DNA from: Silvimonas terrae
GTDB lineage: Bacteria; Pseudomonadota; Gammaproteobacteria; Burkholderiales; Chitinibacteraceae
Length of the DNA: 64,000 bases
Assembly (NCBI RefSeq): GCF_014202765.1
Contig: NZ_JACHHN010000012.1
Coordinates: 1-64,000, forward strand
Direction of reading: 5' to 3'
Positions 46,875 to 55,098 of the stretch are shown one piece after another. Every line of letters starts with the position of its first letter. Position 1 is the stretch's first letter. The position numbers and the translations under genes are program-made. A model generated the notes under the pieces. That model ran no database searches. It was not told the origin of the DNA and saw nothing but the letters and a program-made list of their open reading frames with translations.

Positions 46875-47902
46875 GCGCGGCTCCAGCGGGCCAATAGCCA
46901 CAAAAAGAACGGCCCGCCTGCCAGGCTGGTGACGATGCCAACGGGGATTTCCGCCGGTATGGCCAGCCGCCGCGCCACCCAGTCAGCCAGCACCAGGGCA
47001 ATGGCCCCCACCAGCCAGGAGGCGGGCAAAAGCAACTGGTGCCGCGCCCCCAGGGTCAGCCGCACTATATGCGGTACCACCAGGCCCACAAAAGCAATTG
47101 TGCCGCAGGCGGCAACGAGCGGCCCCACCAGCAAGGCCACCAGCACAATCAGCCGTCGTTGCAGCGCGCGGATGGCAAAGCCAAGGTGGCCGGCTTCCCG
47201 TTCCCCCAGCAACAGTGCGTTCAGGCCACGCCACTCGCGTAGCAACAGGGCGGAAAGAAGGAGTGTCCATGGCGCAAGGAAGGCCAGCAGTGACCAGTTG
47301 CCACCGGCAAGGCTGCCCAGATTCCAGAAAGTGAGCGAGCGCAGTTGGGCGTCCGTGGCTTGCCAGGTGCACAGTGCGGTCAGACTGCCGCAAATAGCGT
47401 TAATGGCGACGCCCGCCAGCAACAAGCCTGCCACCGCACGGCTGCGGCGCCCAATTTGCCAGGCGGCGAACAAGGCCAGCAGGCTGCCGGCAAAGGCGGC
47501 ACCGGCAACGAGGCCAAAGGCGCTGGCACCACCCACGATAGCGGCTACGGCCCCCAGCGCACCACCGGCGGAGATGCCCACCAGACCCGGTTCTGCCAGC
47601 GGATTGCGAAACAGGGCTTGCATGGCCGCACCCGCGACGGCGAGGCCAGCGCCACACAATGCGGCAAAGATCACGCGTGGCAAGCGGACATCGCGCAGCA
47701 CACTTTGCCAGAGCTGTTCGTCTGGCGTTACTGGGGTAGCAAACAGGGCACGGGGCAGGGCGGTCCATGGAATATCGACCGCACCACTGATACTGGCAGC
47801 CAGCAGCAGCACGACCAGCACGAGAGCGAGTAGCAGGCACGGCAAGGCAATGGCGGGCTGGCGCAGGGCCAGCATGGGCTTGGTATTGGTCACGCTGCGC
47901 AT
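46871..47902 (-). CDS. hmuU: ABC transporter permease, FecCD family (HmuU-like)
   Basis: A 343-residue permease of about ten segments. FecCD signatures are LPRVIFAALCGAGLAVAGAA with MQALFRNPLAEPGLVGISAG and the C-terminal VGLVVPHIVRLTLGARH. ATG 47902 is chosen because the membrane part begins soon after; the frame extends to 47977. It pairs with the ATPase gene, with which it overlaps. No haem-binding HmuT, HmuS or TonB receptor gene is next to it, so the substrate (haem, siderophore or cobalamin) is not fixed. Confidence 0.82.
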   Translation of the reverse strand: MRSVTNTKPMLALRQPAIALPCLLLALVLVVLLLAASISGAVDIPWTALPRALFATPVTPDEQLWQSVLRDVRLPRVIFAALCGAGLAVAGAAMQALFRNPLAEPGLVGISAGGALGAVAAIVGGASAFGLVAGAAFAGSLLALFAAWQIGRRSRAVAGLLLAGVAINAICGSLTALCTWQATDAQLRSLTFWNLGSLAGGNWSLLAFLAPWTLLLSALLLREWRGLNALLLGEREAGHLGFAIRALQRRLIVLVALLVGPLVAACGTIAFVGLVVPHIVRLTLGARHQLLLPASWLVGAIALVLADWVARRLAIPAEIPVGIVTSLAGGPFFLWLLARWSRA

Positions 47903-47982
47903 GGTAAACGCAAATCCGCTCTGGCAGTCGGATAGATCGGGCTTGTTGATGTCACCAGTATGCGGTGCCAGAGGCAAAAAAC

Positions 47983-48014
47983 AAAAAACCCGCCGCCAGA
48001 GCCGGATTTTTTGC
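47983..48014 (-). terminator. Terminator of the binding-protein gene
   Basis: On the minus strand, AATCCGGCTCTGG pairs with the following G/C-rich arm ending CGGGTT and a T6 run. It follows the stop at 48039, so the binding protein is probably not co-transcribed with hmuUV. Confidence 0.7.
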
Positions 48015-48038
48015 AGTGCGGTGCGAGGCGATCAGACG

Positions 48039-48923
48039 TCAGTTAATCTTCTTCCAGTCCTGAGTGCGGGTATTGAAGAAGCCTGATTCCCGATAAGCCT
48101 GTTCGATAACGCCCTTGGCACGTAGTTTGGCGAGACCTTTTTCCAGCGCATCATAGGTTTCTGCCCCATGCGGCGCATTGCGGCTGACGAACAGATGGCG
48201 GCTACCGGCCAGGCCTACTTTCACATCCGGGATCGGCACCAGTGTGTATTCACCCAGTTTGAGCGACATATCTGCGGTGGGCTGGAACGGTGCCAGCAAT
48301 ACGTCGGCACGGCCTTTTTCCACCATGCCCACCATGGAATCCCAACTTTGCGTCTGCAACAGTTGCTTGAGTTTGAGGTTTTCCAGCGTCGCCACATCGG
48401 GCTTCCAGCTATCGGCCACCACGGCGGTCAGGGTGCGAACCTCTTCCAGCGAGCGGGCCGCCAGTGCTTTCTTGTTGTCGGGCGAGGTATACAAGCCTGC
48501 TTCAAACTCGCCTGAGCGGATCAGTGGCGAGCTGATATAGACCTTGTCATCAATGGATTTCAGATCAACTTGCCAGGCACTGTTGCCGCCCATGGTGGCG
48601 TTGCCGGACAAAATCTCTTTCAGATAGCGCGTGTAGGAGTCACTGTTGTTGTCCACCTTCACCAGTTTGATCGGGCGGGTGAGACCGCCTTGTGCCAGCG
48701 CTTGCTGTACCAGCACCAGTTCCACCACGTCACGGCGAGAGCCTTCTCCGCCAAAATGGGTGAGGGTGAGCGGGTTACGCTTCCCGACAAAGCGTTGATA
48801 GTCGGTATACACATCCTGCTGGGTCAGAATGGTAATGGGCTCAACGGCGCGGGCCAGGCCAGAACCCAGGGTCAGGGCGGTGGCCAGCGCGGCCAGAACA
48901 ACACTGCGGCGGGATAACGACAT
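48039..48923 (-). CDS. Periplasmic substrate-binding protein, family 3-like
   Basis: A 294-residue exported protein. The signal peptide follows SLSRRSVVLAALATALTLGS. The body resembles the family-3 solute-binding fold: the late KGRADVLLAPFQPTADMSLK and the final LEKGLAKLRAKGVIEQAYRE are typical. The ligand is unknown and it differs from haem-binding HmuT proteins. It could be an orphan amino-acid or signal-sensing binding protein. It is divergent from ahpC. Confidence 0.7.
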   Translation of the reverse strand: MSLSRRSVVLAALATALTLGSGLARAVEPITILTQQDVYTDYQRFVGKRNPLTLTHFGGEGSRRDVVELVLVQQALAQGGLTRPIKLVKVDNNSDSYTRYLKEILSGNATMGGNSAWQVDLKSIDDKVYISSPLIRSGEFEAGLYTSPDNKKALAARSLEEVRTLTAVVADSWKPDVATLENLKLKQLLQTQSWDSMVGMVEKGRADVLLAPFQPTADMSLKLGEYTLVPIPDVKVGLAGSRHLFVSRNAPHGAETYDALEKGLAKLRAKGVIEQAYRESGFFNTRTQDWKKIN

Positions 48924-49096
48924 GCGGGCAGGCTCCTCTCTGTGATGGCCGCCCGTCCTGGCAGGCTGGCTCAGTGATCGCAGTTATTGCAACTGCAAGC
49001 GCTTATCATGGCAAGCCTGTAAGAAAACGACAACAATCCTGCGCGCCCCTGGCGTGGATCAAACAGTCAGTGCGCTCTGACAAAATGCGGTGGTTG

Positions 49097-49133
49097 ATAG
49101 GCACGCGCTATCGGCAGCATGAACTTTCCCGAT
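49097..49133. promoter_or_regulatory. OxyR binding site and -35 of ahpC
   Basis: ATAG-N7-CTAT-N7-ATGA-N7-CGAT: four elements spaced every ten or eleven bases, as in the OxyR consensus ATAG-N7-CTAT-N7-ATAG-N7-CTAT. The first half is perfect and the second matches five of eight positions. TTGACA (49134-49139) abuts it as a -35, with only a poor -10, as expected for an activated promoter. Confidence 0.72.
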
Positions 49134-49202
49134 TTGACAGCCAGTTGCCCCTGGCCCCATCCTCAGCGGGTTCACGCAACACTCTAATCTAAGGAGATTC
49201 TC

Positions 49203-49805
49203 ATGGCCGTTCTCGTTGGCAAGGCAGCACCCGACTTCACCGCAGCCGCAGTACTGGGCACAGGCGAAATCGTCGATAGCTACAACCTGAAAGAAGCGAC
49301 CAAGGGCAAGTACACCCTGGTGTTCTTCTACCCGCTGGACTTCACCTTTGTTTGCCCGTCCGAACTGATCGCGTTCGACCATCGCCTGAACGAATTCAAG
49401 TCCCGCAATGTGGAAGTGATCGGCGTGTCCATCGACAGCCAGTTCACTCACAACGCATGGCGTAACACCCCGGTCGACAAGGGCGGTATCGGCCCGGTTG
49501 GCTACACCCTGGTGGCCGACACCAAGCACGAAATCGCCAAGGCCTACGACGTAGAGTCCGCTGACGGCGTGGCTTTCCGTGGTACGTTCCTGATCGACCG
49601 TGAAGGCGTAGTGCGTCACCAGTACGTCAATGACCTGCCGCTGGGCCGCAACGTGGACGAGTACATCCGTCTGGTTGACGCGCTGCAGTTCACTGAAGAA
49701 CACGGCGAAGTTTGCCCGGCTGGCTGGAACAAGGGCCAGGCAGGTATGAAGGCTGACCCGAAGGGCGTGGCGGATTATCTGGCTTCGCACGCAGCTTCGC
49801 TGTAA
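49203..49805 (+). CDS. ahpC: Alkyl hydroperoxide reductase C, typical 2-Cys peroxiredoxin
   Basis: A 200-residue Prx1/AhpC peroxiredoxin that reduces hydrogen peroxide and organic hydroperoxides in the cytoplasm. The peroxidatic Cys is in FYPLDFTFVCPSE near residue 50 and the resolving Cys in GEVCPAGW near 169. AAGGAG lies before the ATG. No ahpF is adjacent, so reduction probably uses thioredoxin or another partner. An OxyR-type site upstream points to peroxide induction. Confidence 0.94.
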   Translation: MAVLVGKAAPDFTAAAVLGTGEIVDSYNLKEATKGKYTLVFFYPLDFTFVCPSELIAFDHRLNEFKSRNVEVIGVSIDSQFTHNAWRNTPVDKGGIGPVGYTLVADTKHEIAKAYDVESADGVAFRGTFLIDREGVVRHQYVNDLPLGRNVDEYIRLVDALQFTEEHGEVCPAGWNKGQAGMKADPKGVADYLASHAASL

Positions 49806-49852
49806 CCGGACCGGTTACGACATGCGACGGTGGCTTTGCTGCCGTCGTCCAG

Positions 49853-49877
49853 GGCGCCGCATTGCGGCGCCTTTTTA
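49853..49877 (+). terminator. Terminator of ahpC
   Basis: GGCGCCGCA / TGCGGCGCC followed by a T5 run, 48 bases after the ahpC stop. Confidence 0.9.
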
Positions 49878-49928
49878 TTTTCCACAATGCTGCCATGGCG
49901 TATTCCCCATCGTGACCCGGTCAGCCCT

Positions 49929-50038
49929 TTAGCCGCCAATACAACCCTGCTGGCTGCGTTACGCTCACTTGCCGTACGTACTGTCTGCGTTTCGCGTGCC
50001 TTGCCAGCAACGTTGCACTGGGTTGTATCGGTGGCTAA
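49929..50038. repeat. Paired inverted repeat (TTAGCCGCCAATACAACCC family)
   Basis: The arms at 49929-49947 and 50020-50038 are inverted with two mismatches over 19 bases. A second inner pair TGCTGGC / GCCAGCA extends the stem. The loop carries TACGCTCACTTGCCGTACG. It fills the gap between ahpC and the peroxidase gene, in which no ORF is supported. Confidence 0.7.
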
Positions 50039-50203
50039 TAGTGAGCCGACCAGAACGCAGTCATAGACCTGCGTGAATGCGGATCGCCCCCCGGCAGACC
50101 CGCCCCGAATCACCTGAACCGGATACGACAGTTGCATGTGTGAGCATAGTGCCCGTGTCGTGATCCTGCCCGGCATTCTGTCAGGCGGATGCGGCGGGCA
50201 GGC

Positions 50204-51487
50204 TTAGCCGCCGTGCGCCTTCCCGGGATTGGCGGCTTGCTTGATCACCACGGTATCTGCGTCGTTCAGTGTTTTCAGAAACGCAATCACGTCCTCAATC
50301 TGCGCGTCGTTCCAGGCCGGTTTGCCGCCGCGTTTGCGGGTGAGGGGCTCGTCATTGGTATCGACGTTGTCACGCAGATGGGCCGGCAGGTCATCAAATT
50401 TCGCCACCTTGCCGTTTTTGACGGGATACCAGCGCTGCGGCTGGGTGTCGCGTTGCACATAAAACTGCAGCGTGGTTTTCAGATCGTGATAACGGCCGTT
50501 GTGAAAGAACGCGCCACGGGTCGCCACATTGCGCAGTGTGGGCGTGCGGAACATGCCGCAATACTGTTTTTGCGCTGCCTGATCCTGGCGGACAGGGCCA
50601 CACAAGCCCATATCGAAGAAATGCGGATTCTTGTTGGCCGCCAGTTCCGGGTTGCGCGGTACGCCCAGCACTTCAAACTGGTAATCGGTAAATACCGGGT
50701 GCGCACCATTGGCCCCGATCACATCAAAGTGGCACGAGGCGCAGTTGCCGCTTTTGGGATCATCAAACAATTGCTTGCCGCGCAGTTCTTGCGCGGTCAG
50801 TTGCGCTTTGCCATCCAGCCACGCATCAAACTTGCTGGAATACGGGTGGAAAGCCGCGTCGTTCAACTGGTATTGAGCCAGGGCGATGCCGGCGTAGTGC
50901 AGGGCATCGGTATCGCTGGCCAGAATCTTGTCACCAAACACCTTACGGAACGCCGCCGCATTGGGGCTTTTGCGCAGGCGCGCGGCAAACTCGGCAGGGG
51001 AGGCGTTGGCCATCTCATCGGCGTTCAGCAACGGAAAGGCCGCCTGATCTTCCAGCCGGTCAAAGCGGCCGTCCCAGGTCAAACCACCGGTGGGCGGCAG
51101 TTCTTGCGCTTCCAGACGCTCCATCAGGTTAGCCGGGCTTTCCACGTGCCAGGCCTGGGCGCGGTTCAATACATAGCGCAATGACGGCGCGGCGCGCAAA
51201 CCCTGGTGTTTCATGTCCGGACCACCCAACTGCGTTGCCAGATTGTTGGCCGGTGCAAAGGCGTGGCCCGGATCATGGCAGGAGGCGCAAGCCATCTGGC
51301 CAGAGCCGGAGAGGCCGCGATCAAAAAACAGTGCGCGGCCCACATCGGCGGCGCCAGGCCACTGTGTGGCTGCGGCGGGTTTAGCCGGGGTTGCAGGGGT
51401 GGCGGCATGCACGAACAACGCACTGCTGCCAATCAGACCGGCCAATGCCAGGGTGGCCAGGGTGAAGCGTCGGGAAGTCAGATTCAT
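50204..51487 (-). CDS. Di-haem cytochrome c peroxidase / MauG-family protein
   Basis: A 427-residue exported protein. A signal peptide follows LTSRRFTLATLALAGLIGSS. Two haem c sites are visible: CASCH near residue 67 and CASCH near residue 252. The MRTPTLRN-like stretch FRTPTLRNVATRGAFFHNGR, typical of the CCP/MauG family, follows. Members reduce peroxide or oxidise proteins in the periplasm. The start at 51487 precedes the signal. The secreted phosphoesterase gene lies 66 bases upstream on the same strand, so the two may be co-transcribed. Confidence 0.88.
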   Translation of the reverse strand: MNLTSRRFTLATLALAGLIGSSALFVHAATPATPAKPAAATQWPGAADVGRALFFDRGLSGSGQMACASCHDPGHAFAPANNLATQLGGPDMKHQGLRAAPSLRYVLNRAQAWHVESPANLMERLEAQELPPTGGLTWDGRFDRLEDQAAFPLLNADEMANASPAEFAARLRKSPNAAAFRKVFGDKILASDTDALHYAGIALAQYQLNDAAFHPYSSKFDAWLDGKAQLTAQELRGKQLFDDPKSGNCASCHFDVIGANGAHPVFTDYQFEVLGVPRNPELAANKNPHFFDMGLCGPVRQDQAAQKQYCGMFRTPTLRNVATRGAFFHNGRYHDLKTTLQFYVQRDTQPQRWYPVKNGKVAKFDDLPAHLRDNVDTNDEPLTRKRGGKPAWNDAQIEDVIAFLKTLNDADTVVIKQAANPGKAHGG

Positions 51488-51553
51488 GATGTTCTTATGT
51501 GAAAAAGCAGCGACCGCAGCCAGGGCCACGGTCGCTGCATCTACGCTGATGAC

Positions 51554-52843
51554 TTAGTGCAGATTGTTGAAGATATCGCTGCCAAAGCTGGTCAGACCGT
51601 CCTGGCCGGCATAGCCCAGATGGCCCAGGTTGAAGATGTCTTCAATACTGCGCAGCAAGGAGTAATGGTTGTAGGCCGTGCTCGTCACCGTGCCGCCCTT
51701 GATGAACGGGGAGAGCATCACCGCCCCGGTCTGGTCGCCGCCAAAGCTGTTGTAGGTCATGGTGATGGCGAAGGTGATGCCATGCGTGGTGTAGTTACCC
51801 AGCGGCAGCGTCTGCGGGAAAGACGCCAGGTTCGGGCCCGGCTTCTGGCCGCAGCAGGAGGCGCCGTCGTAAATCACCGTCATGTTGCCAGTGGTGGCGC
51901 TGGTCATGGTGGTGGTGTTGCTGGTGGCGGAGCTTTCGTCAAAGTTGATGATCAACAGACCGTCTTGCTGGAACGCCGGCGAGGCAGTGATGATCGGCAC
52001 CCATTTCTTCAGGAAGGCATCTGCCGAAAGCAGACCACCCGCTTCACCGGTCACGCACGGCGAATCATGGCCGTCATGGCACAAGTTGGGTGTGATGAAG
52101 TTGAAGTTGGCGGTCGTGCTGATGGATTTCAGATCGTTCTGCAGTTGGGCCAGCTCAGTCACGTTGTTGTTGCATTCGCTCGAATCGATGATCGAGTGGA
52201 AATACATGAACGGGTTGTGACGCGTGGCGTACTGGTCACCCGTGGCGATGGATGGGGTAGACGCTTCCGGCGACTGGGTCATGTCCTGCGTGCCAATGAT
52301 CGGATGGCCGCAGGTTGCGCTTTCACGCGCCGGATCAAAACCCATGTCTTCCATATAACCGTGCCAGGTCAGACCGGCTGCCTTGAGCTGGTCAGGCAAG
52401 GTCTTGATGGTGGCCGGGTAAATACAACCCTGGCCGATGGCCTGGCCGTCGCTGTCCGTTCCGGTCTGGGCGAACTCGCTATAGGTCTGGCAGTCGGTGT
52501 TGGTCACCGGATTGCCCGACTGGCCGGAAATCATGGCGATGTAGTTATCCAGGCTGACGTGGCCGGTGCCAAAGTACTGCGGCACCAGCGCACCCTGGCC
52601 GACCAGGGTTTGCGACAAATAAGTGGCCGGGCTGCTGGCGGCAAAGGTGGTGCTGTAGTTTTCGTTTTCCAGGGTCAGCACAAACACGTGGCGGATGCTG
52701 TGGATGGATGGTGCGGGTGTTGGGGTCGGTGTCGGTGCAGAGACAGTCGTGCTGTCGCTGCTACTGTTACAGCCCACCATCGCTCCCAAGACGATGGCCG
52801 AGCCCAGAATTGCGGCCAGCCACTTGTTCCATGTTGTTTTCAT
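51554..52843 (-). CDS. Exported phosphoesterase (phospholipase C / acid phosphatase family)
   Basis: A 429-residue protein. The N-terminus AAILGSAIVLGAMVGCNSSS is a likely lipoprotein signal with Cys near residue 22 and a Ser/Pro linker after it. The enzyme domain begins HVFVLTLENENYSTTF, the metal-binding start of the phosphoesterase (PLC/AcpA) family, followed by GHVSLDNYIAMISGQ and LLIINFDESSATSN. It probably removes phosphate from an external substrate. It is divergent from the TetR gene, whose operator lies in the shared gap. Confidence 0.85.
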   Translation of the reverse strand: MKTTWNKWLAAILGSAIVLGAMVGCNSSSDSTTVSAPTPTPTPAPSIHSIRHVFVLTLENENYSTTFAASSPATYLSQTLVGQGALVPQYFGTGHVSLDNYIAMISGQSGNPVTNTDCQTYSEFAQTGTDSDGQAIGQGCIYPATIKTLPDQLKAAGLTWHGYMEDMGFDPARESATCGHPIIGTQDMTQSPEASTPSIATGDQYATRHNPFMYFHSIIDSSECNNNVTELAQLQNDLKSISTTANFNFITPNLCHDGHDSPCVTGEAGGLLSADAFLKKWVPIITASPAFQQDGLLIINFDESSATSNTTTMTSATTGNMTVIYDGASCCGQKPGPNLASFPQTLPLGNYTTHGITFAITMTYNSFGGDQTGAVMLSPFIKGGTVTSTAYNHYSLLRSIEDIFNLGHLGYAGQDGLTSFGSDIFNNLH

Positions 52844-52880
52844 TATCTTTCCTGATGGTTTTGGAGTTGGCAATGTCCAG

Positions 52881-53008
52881 AGGAGGCCTCTGACCACATC
52901 CCTTCCGGATCTTGTGGGCCGGGCGATTGGCAGCGGTTTATGCCTTGCAGCTCATCCCGAATCCGACCCCCCTGAATCCCCGAAAGACGTGTTCAGAGGC
53001 CCCCACAC
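52881..53008. repeat. Paired inverted repeat (GGCCTCTGAACA family), copy 1
   Basis: The left arm AGGAGGCCTCTGACCACATC (from 52881) and the right arm, read in reverse as GGGGGCCTCTGAACACGTC (52986-53008), are inverted copies. A related doublet lies at 57855-57948. Confidence 0.55.
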
Positions 53009-53033
53009 GAAGGTTTTTGCCGCATGCATGAAA

Positions 53034-53047
53034 ACATACAAGTATGT
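53034..53047. promoter_or_regulatory. Palindromic operator upstream of the TetR gene
   Basis: ACATAC-AA-GTATGT is a perfect palindrome 47 bases before the TetR start, flanked by A/T runs. Dyads of this type (ACATAC...GTATGT) are common TetR-family operators. It lies in the divergent gap, so control of both neighbours is possible. Confidence 0.65.
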
Positions 53048-53094
53048 ATTTTTTGTTAAGTGGCAAATCCATGACACCCGGATAGAATGGCGAA

Positions 53095-53691
53095 ATGCAA
53101 AATCAGTCGCGCTCTAGCGCCACCCGCCAGTTGTTGCTTGATGCAGCACGCAAGATATTGATTGAACAAGGTTATGCCCGGCTGGGAGAGGCCCGCGTAT
53201 GCGAGTTCGCCGGGGTCACGCGGGGGGCGCTGCGCTACCACTTTCCGGAAGGATTGCTGGACCTTTTGCCGGTGCTGCTGGCCGATATTGTCGATATCGA
53301 AATCGCCAAGATTGACTCCACCGGCATTACCAACCCGCGCGAACGCATCTACCTGGGTTTGTTTGCCTTTGCGGGCGGTCATACCCAGACTGATTCGCTG
53401 GCGCTGCTGGAGCTATGGATGGCCGCACGCGGCGACAGCCGTCTGGGTGAACGGCTCACGCCCATCTTGCATACGATGGATCAGCGGATTTTCCGTCTGG
53501 AACCCGGTCAGGAACTGGAACCCGATTTGCTGGCTTGCCGCCTGTTGTTGCACGGTGCCAGCCTGCACATCTTCAGCGGTGATTTTGATCGCGCCAAACT
53601 GGCCACGGCCATGCAGTGGGTGATGAGCAAATGGCCACTGCCGGACGGTTTGCGCGAGCGTTTTGCCAAAAAGCCAGGCGAACTGGCCTGA
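53095..53691 (+). CDS. TetR-family transcriptional regulator
   Basis: A 198-residue regulator. The N-terminal DNA-binding domain reads TRQLLLDAARKILIEQGYAR, then VCEFAGVTRGALRYHF, the TetR helix-turn-helix. The C-terminal ligand-binding part is helical and not assignable. A palindrome lies 47 bases upstream, suggesting autoregulation. It is divergent from the phosphoesterase-peroxidase pair and convergent with the DUF3025 gene. Confidence 0.9.
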   Translation: MQNQSRSSATRQLLLDAARKILIEQGYARLGEARVCEFAGVTRGALRYHFPEGLLDLLPVLLADIVDIEIAKIDSTGITNPRERIYLGLFAFAGGHTQTDSLALLELWMAARGDSRLGERLTPILHTMDQRIFRLEPGQELEPDLLACRLLLHGASLHIFSGDFDRAKLATAMQWVMSKWPLPDGLRERFAKKPGELA

Positions 53692-53694
53692 GCG

Positions 53695-54417
53695 TCAGGT
53701 CGGGCGCAACGGCCGAAAGTAGGCGGCGTCGTCGTAAAACGCGGTGTCTTGCTGCGGCCACCAGCCGGGCACGCCCAGATAAGGCAGGGGTGGCAACTGG
53801 CGCGGGGATTGCAACGCGTTGGCATCCACTGCGGTGGCCAGATACCCATCCAGCCATTGCCAGCGATCTGCCTCCGGCAGGCTGAACCATTCCGGCGTGA
53901 CTTCGACCGGCCAGCATTTGCCGGTCAGGCCGGGGAAGGGGTCGAGCAACGCTTCCAGGTTGGCATGACCAAAACACACCGCACCGATCCCGCTATTCCA
54001 CTGGGCTTGTTCGCTGACAAAGAGCGTGGACCAGCGATGCCCGCGCAAATCTGCCAGTAATGCCGGGTTGCACCACGGCAGGATCAAGCCACACTCATCA
54101 AACAGCGTGGCCGCATCGCGCACCGGGCCACGCTGGCCATGGGCGGATTGATTCATGTGCCGGATATGCAGCGCGTTGAGCGCGGCCTTGGTCTTGGGAA
54201 AACGCAGCCAGATCAGCGCGTTGAACAGATCGTGCCAGTTCTCTGTCCGGGTGGCCACGCGGCCACGCAGATGGATTTCGGTCTCGTAATAGTCGGTCAG
54301 TGATTCAGCCGGCACAAAAGAGACACACTGGCCGGAGCGGGTGGCAGGGCGGTCTGGCAATGCCTCCCATGCCGCATGCGTCGGAAAGGTATCGAACCGG
54401 GTGAGCCAGTTGCGCAC
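53695..54417 (-). CDS. DUF3025 family protein
   Basis: A 240-residue soluble protein. ENWHDLFNALIWLRFPKTKAALNALH and RDAATLFDECGLILPW are DUF3025 signatures. The function is unknown. The GTG at 54417 is the first conventional start, but the frame is open upstream and reads HPQFAHPAFDP, which looks like real family sequence, so a non-ATG start about 15-30 codons further upstream is likely. Its end lies three bases from the convergent TetR gene. Confidence 0.8.
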   Translation of the reverse strand: MRNWLTRFDTFPTHAAWEALPDRPATRSGQCVSFVPAESLTDYYETEIHLRGRVATRTENWHDLFNALIWLRFPKTKAALNALHIRHMNQSAHGQRGPVRDAATLFDECGLILPWCNPALLADLRGHRWSTLFVSEQAQWNSGIGAVCFGHANLEALLDPFPGLTGKCWPVEVTPEWFSLPEADRWQWLDGYLATAVDANALQSPRQLPPLPYLGVPGWWPQQDTAFYDDAAYFRPLRPT

Positions 54418-54488
54418 CGGATCAAAGGCCGGATGCGCAAACTGCGGATGCGGCCAGCAGGGCGCCAGCGCACCCGTGGTGGCGCGGG

Positions 54489-54968
54489 TCAGGGGAGACG
54501 TCCCATATCCAGCCGGCCTTCTGCCAGGGTACTGGCACCGTCTGCAGCTACGGCTTTGACCGACAGGTAGTAGCGATTACCCTTCACGCAGGGCGCACTG
54601 TAGATCGAGCCGTCTTTGGCCCCCAGCGACTTGAGCCCGGCCGGCAGCGGGCCTTGCGCCGGTACGCCCGGAATCTGCGCGCTGGCCGCGCCCTTGGGCA
54701 TGGTGTATTGCAAGCGACCCAGACCGCCGTTATCCAGACCGCCACGCTCGGAAAACTCGACCAGCAAAAACGCGGTGCCGGCTGGTACATCAAACACATT
54801 GAGCCCCGGTGTGGCGGCAGAGCCCCCCAACCTGGCGCATTGCTGGCCAGCGGGCACGCTGGCACCGTTCCACAACGGACTGGTAAAGCGCACGGTGAGC
54901 GCACCTGTATCCGCGTGGGCGACAACGCAACTGAGCGCAAGCAAAAGGGCGGTGGACAGTGTTTTCAT
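54489..54968 (-). CDS. Small exported protein, possibly PEBP-like
   Basis: A 159-residue protein with a signal peptide (KTLSTALLLALSCVVAHA). The mature part has TVRFTSPLWNGASVPAGQQC at its start and a later YSAPCVKGNRYYLSVKAVAA. The latter resembles the cis-Pro/Tyr loop and strand of phosphatidylethanolamine-binding (YbhB-like) proteins, but the match is partial. Function unknown. The DUF3025 gene follows on the same strand. Confidence 0.65.
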   Translation of the reverse strand: MKTLSTALLLALSCVVAHADTGALTVRFTSPLWNGASVPAGQQCARLGGSAATPGLNVFDVPAGTAFLLVEFSERGGLDNGGLGRLQYTMPKGAASAQIPGVPAQGPLPAGLKSLGAKDGSIYSAPCVKGNRYYLSVKAVAADGASTLAEGRLDMGRLP

Positions 54969-55098
54969 GATCCGGGCAAGGCCTGTTCGGGGAGGTTATT
55001 CTAGCCCAATGCCACGATGCGGGAAGGGCACGATGTCACATCCGGTGCGCCTCCGTATAATGCGGCTCACACCTTGTAATCTCAGAAAAATACCGCTC

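Noticed and set aside
46857-48086. A 409-codon plus frame opposite hmuU
   Set aside because: Arg/Ala/Ser-rich shadow of a membrane protein gene.
50189-51184. A 331-codon plus frame opposite the di-haem peroxidase
   Set aside because: The minus frame carries two CxxCH sites and a signal peptide; the plus frame has nothing recognisable.
51557-52855. A 432-codon plus frame opposite the phosphoesterase
   Set aside because: Mirror of a gene with clear signal peptide and family motifs.
54616-55098. N-terminal extension of zapE
   Set aside because: It is antisense to the small exported protein gene and lacks ZapE sequence.
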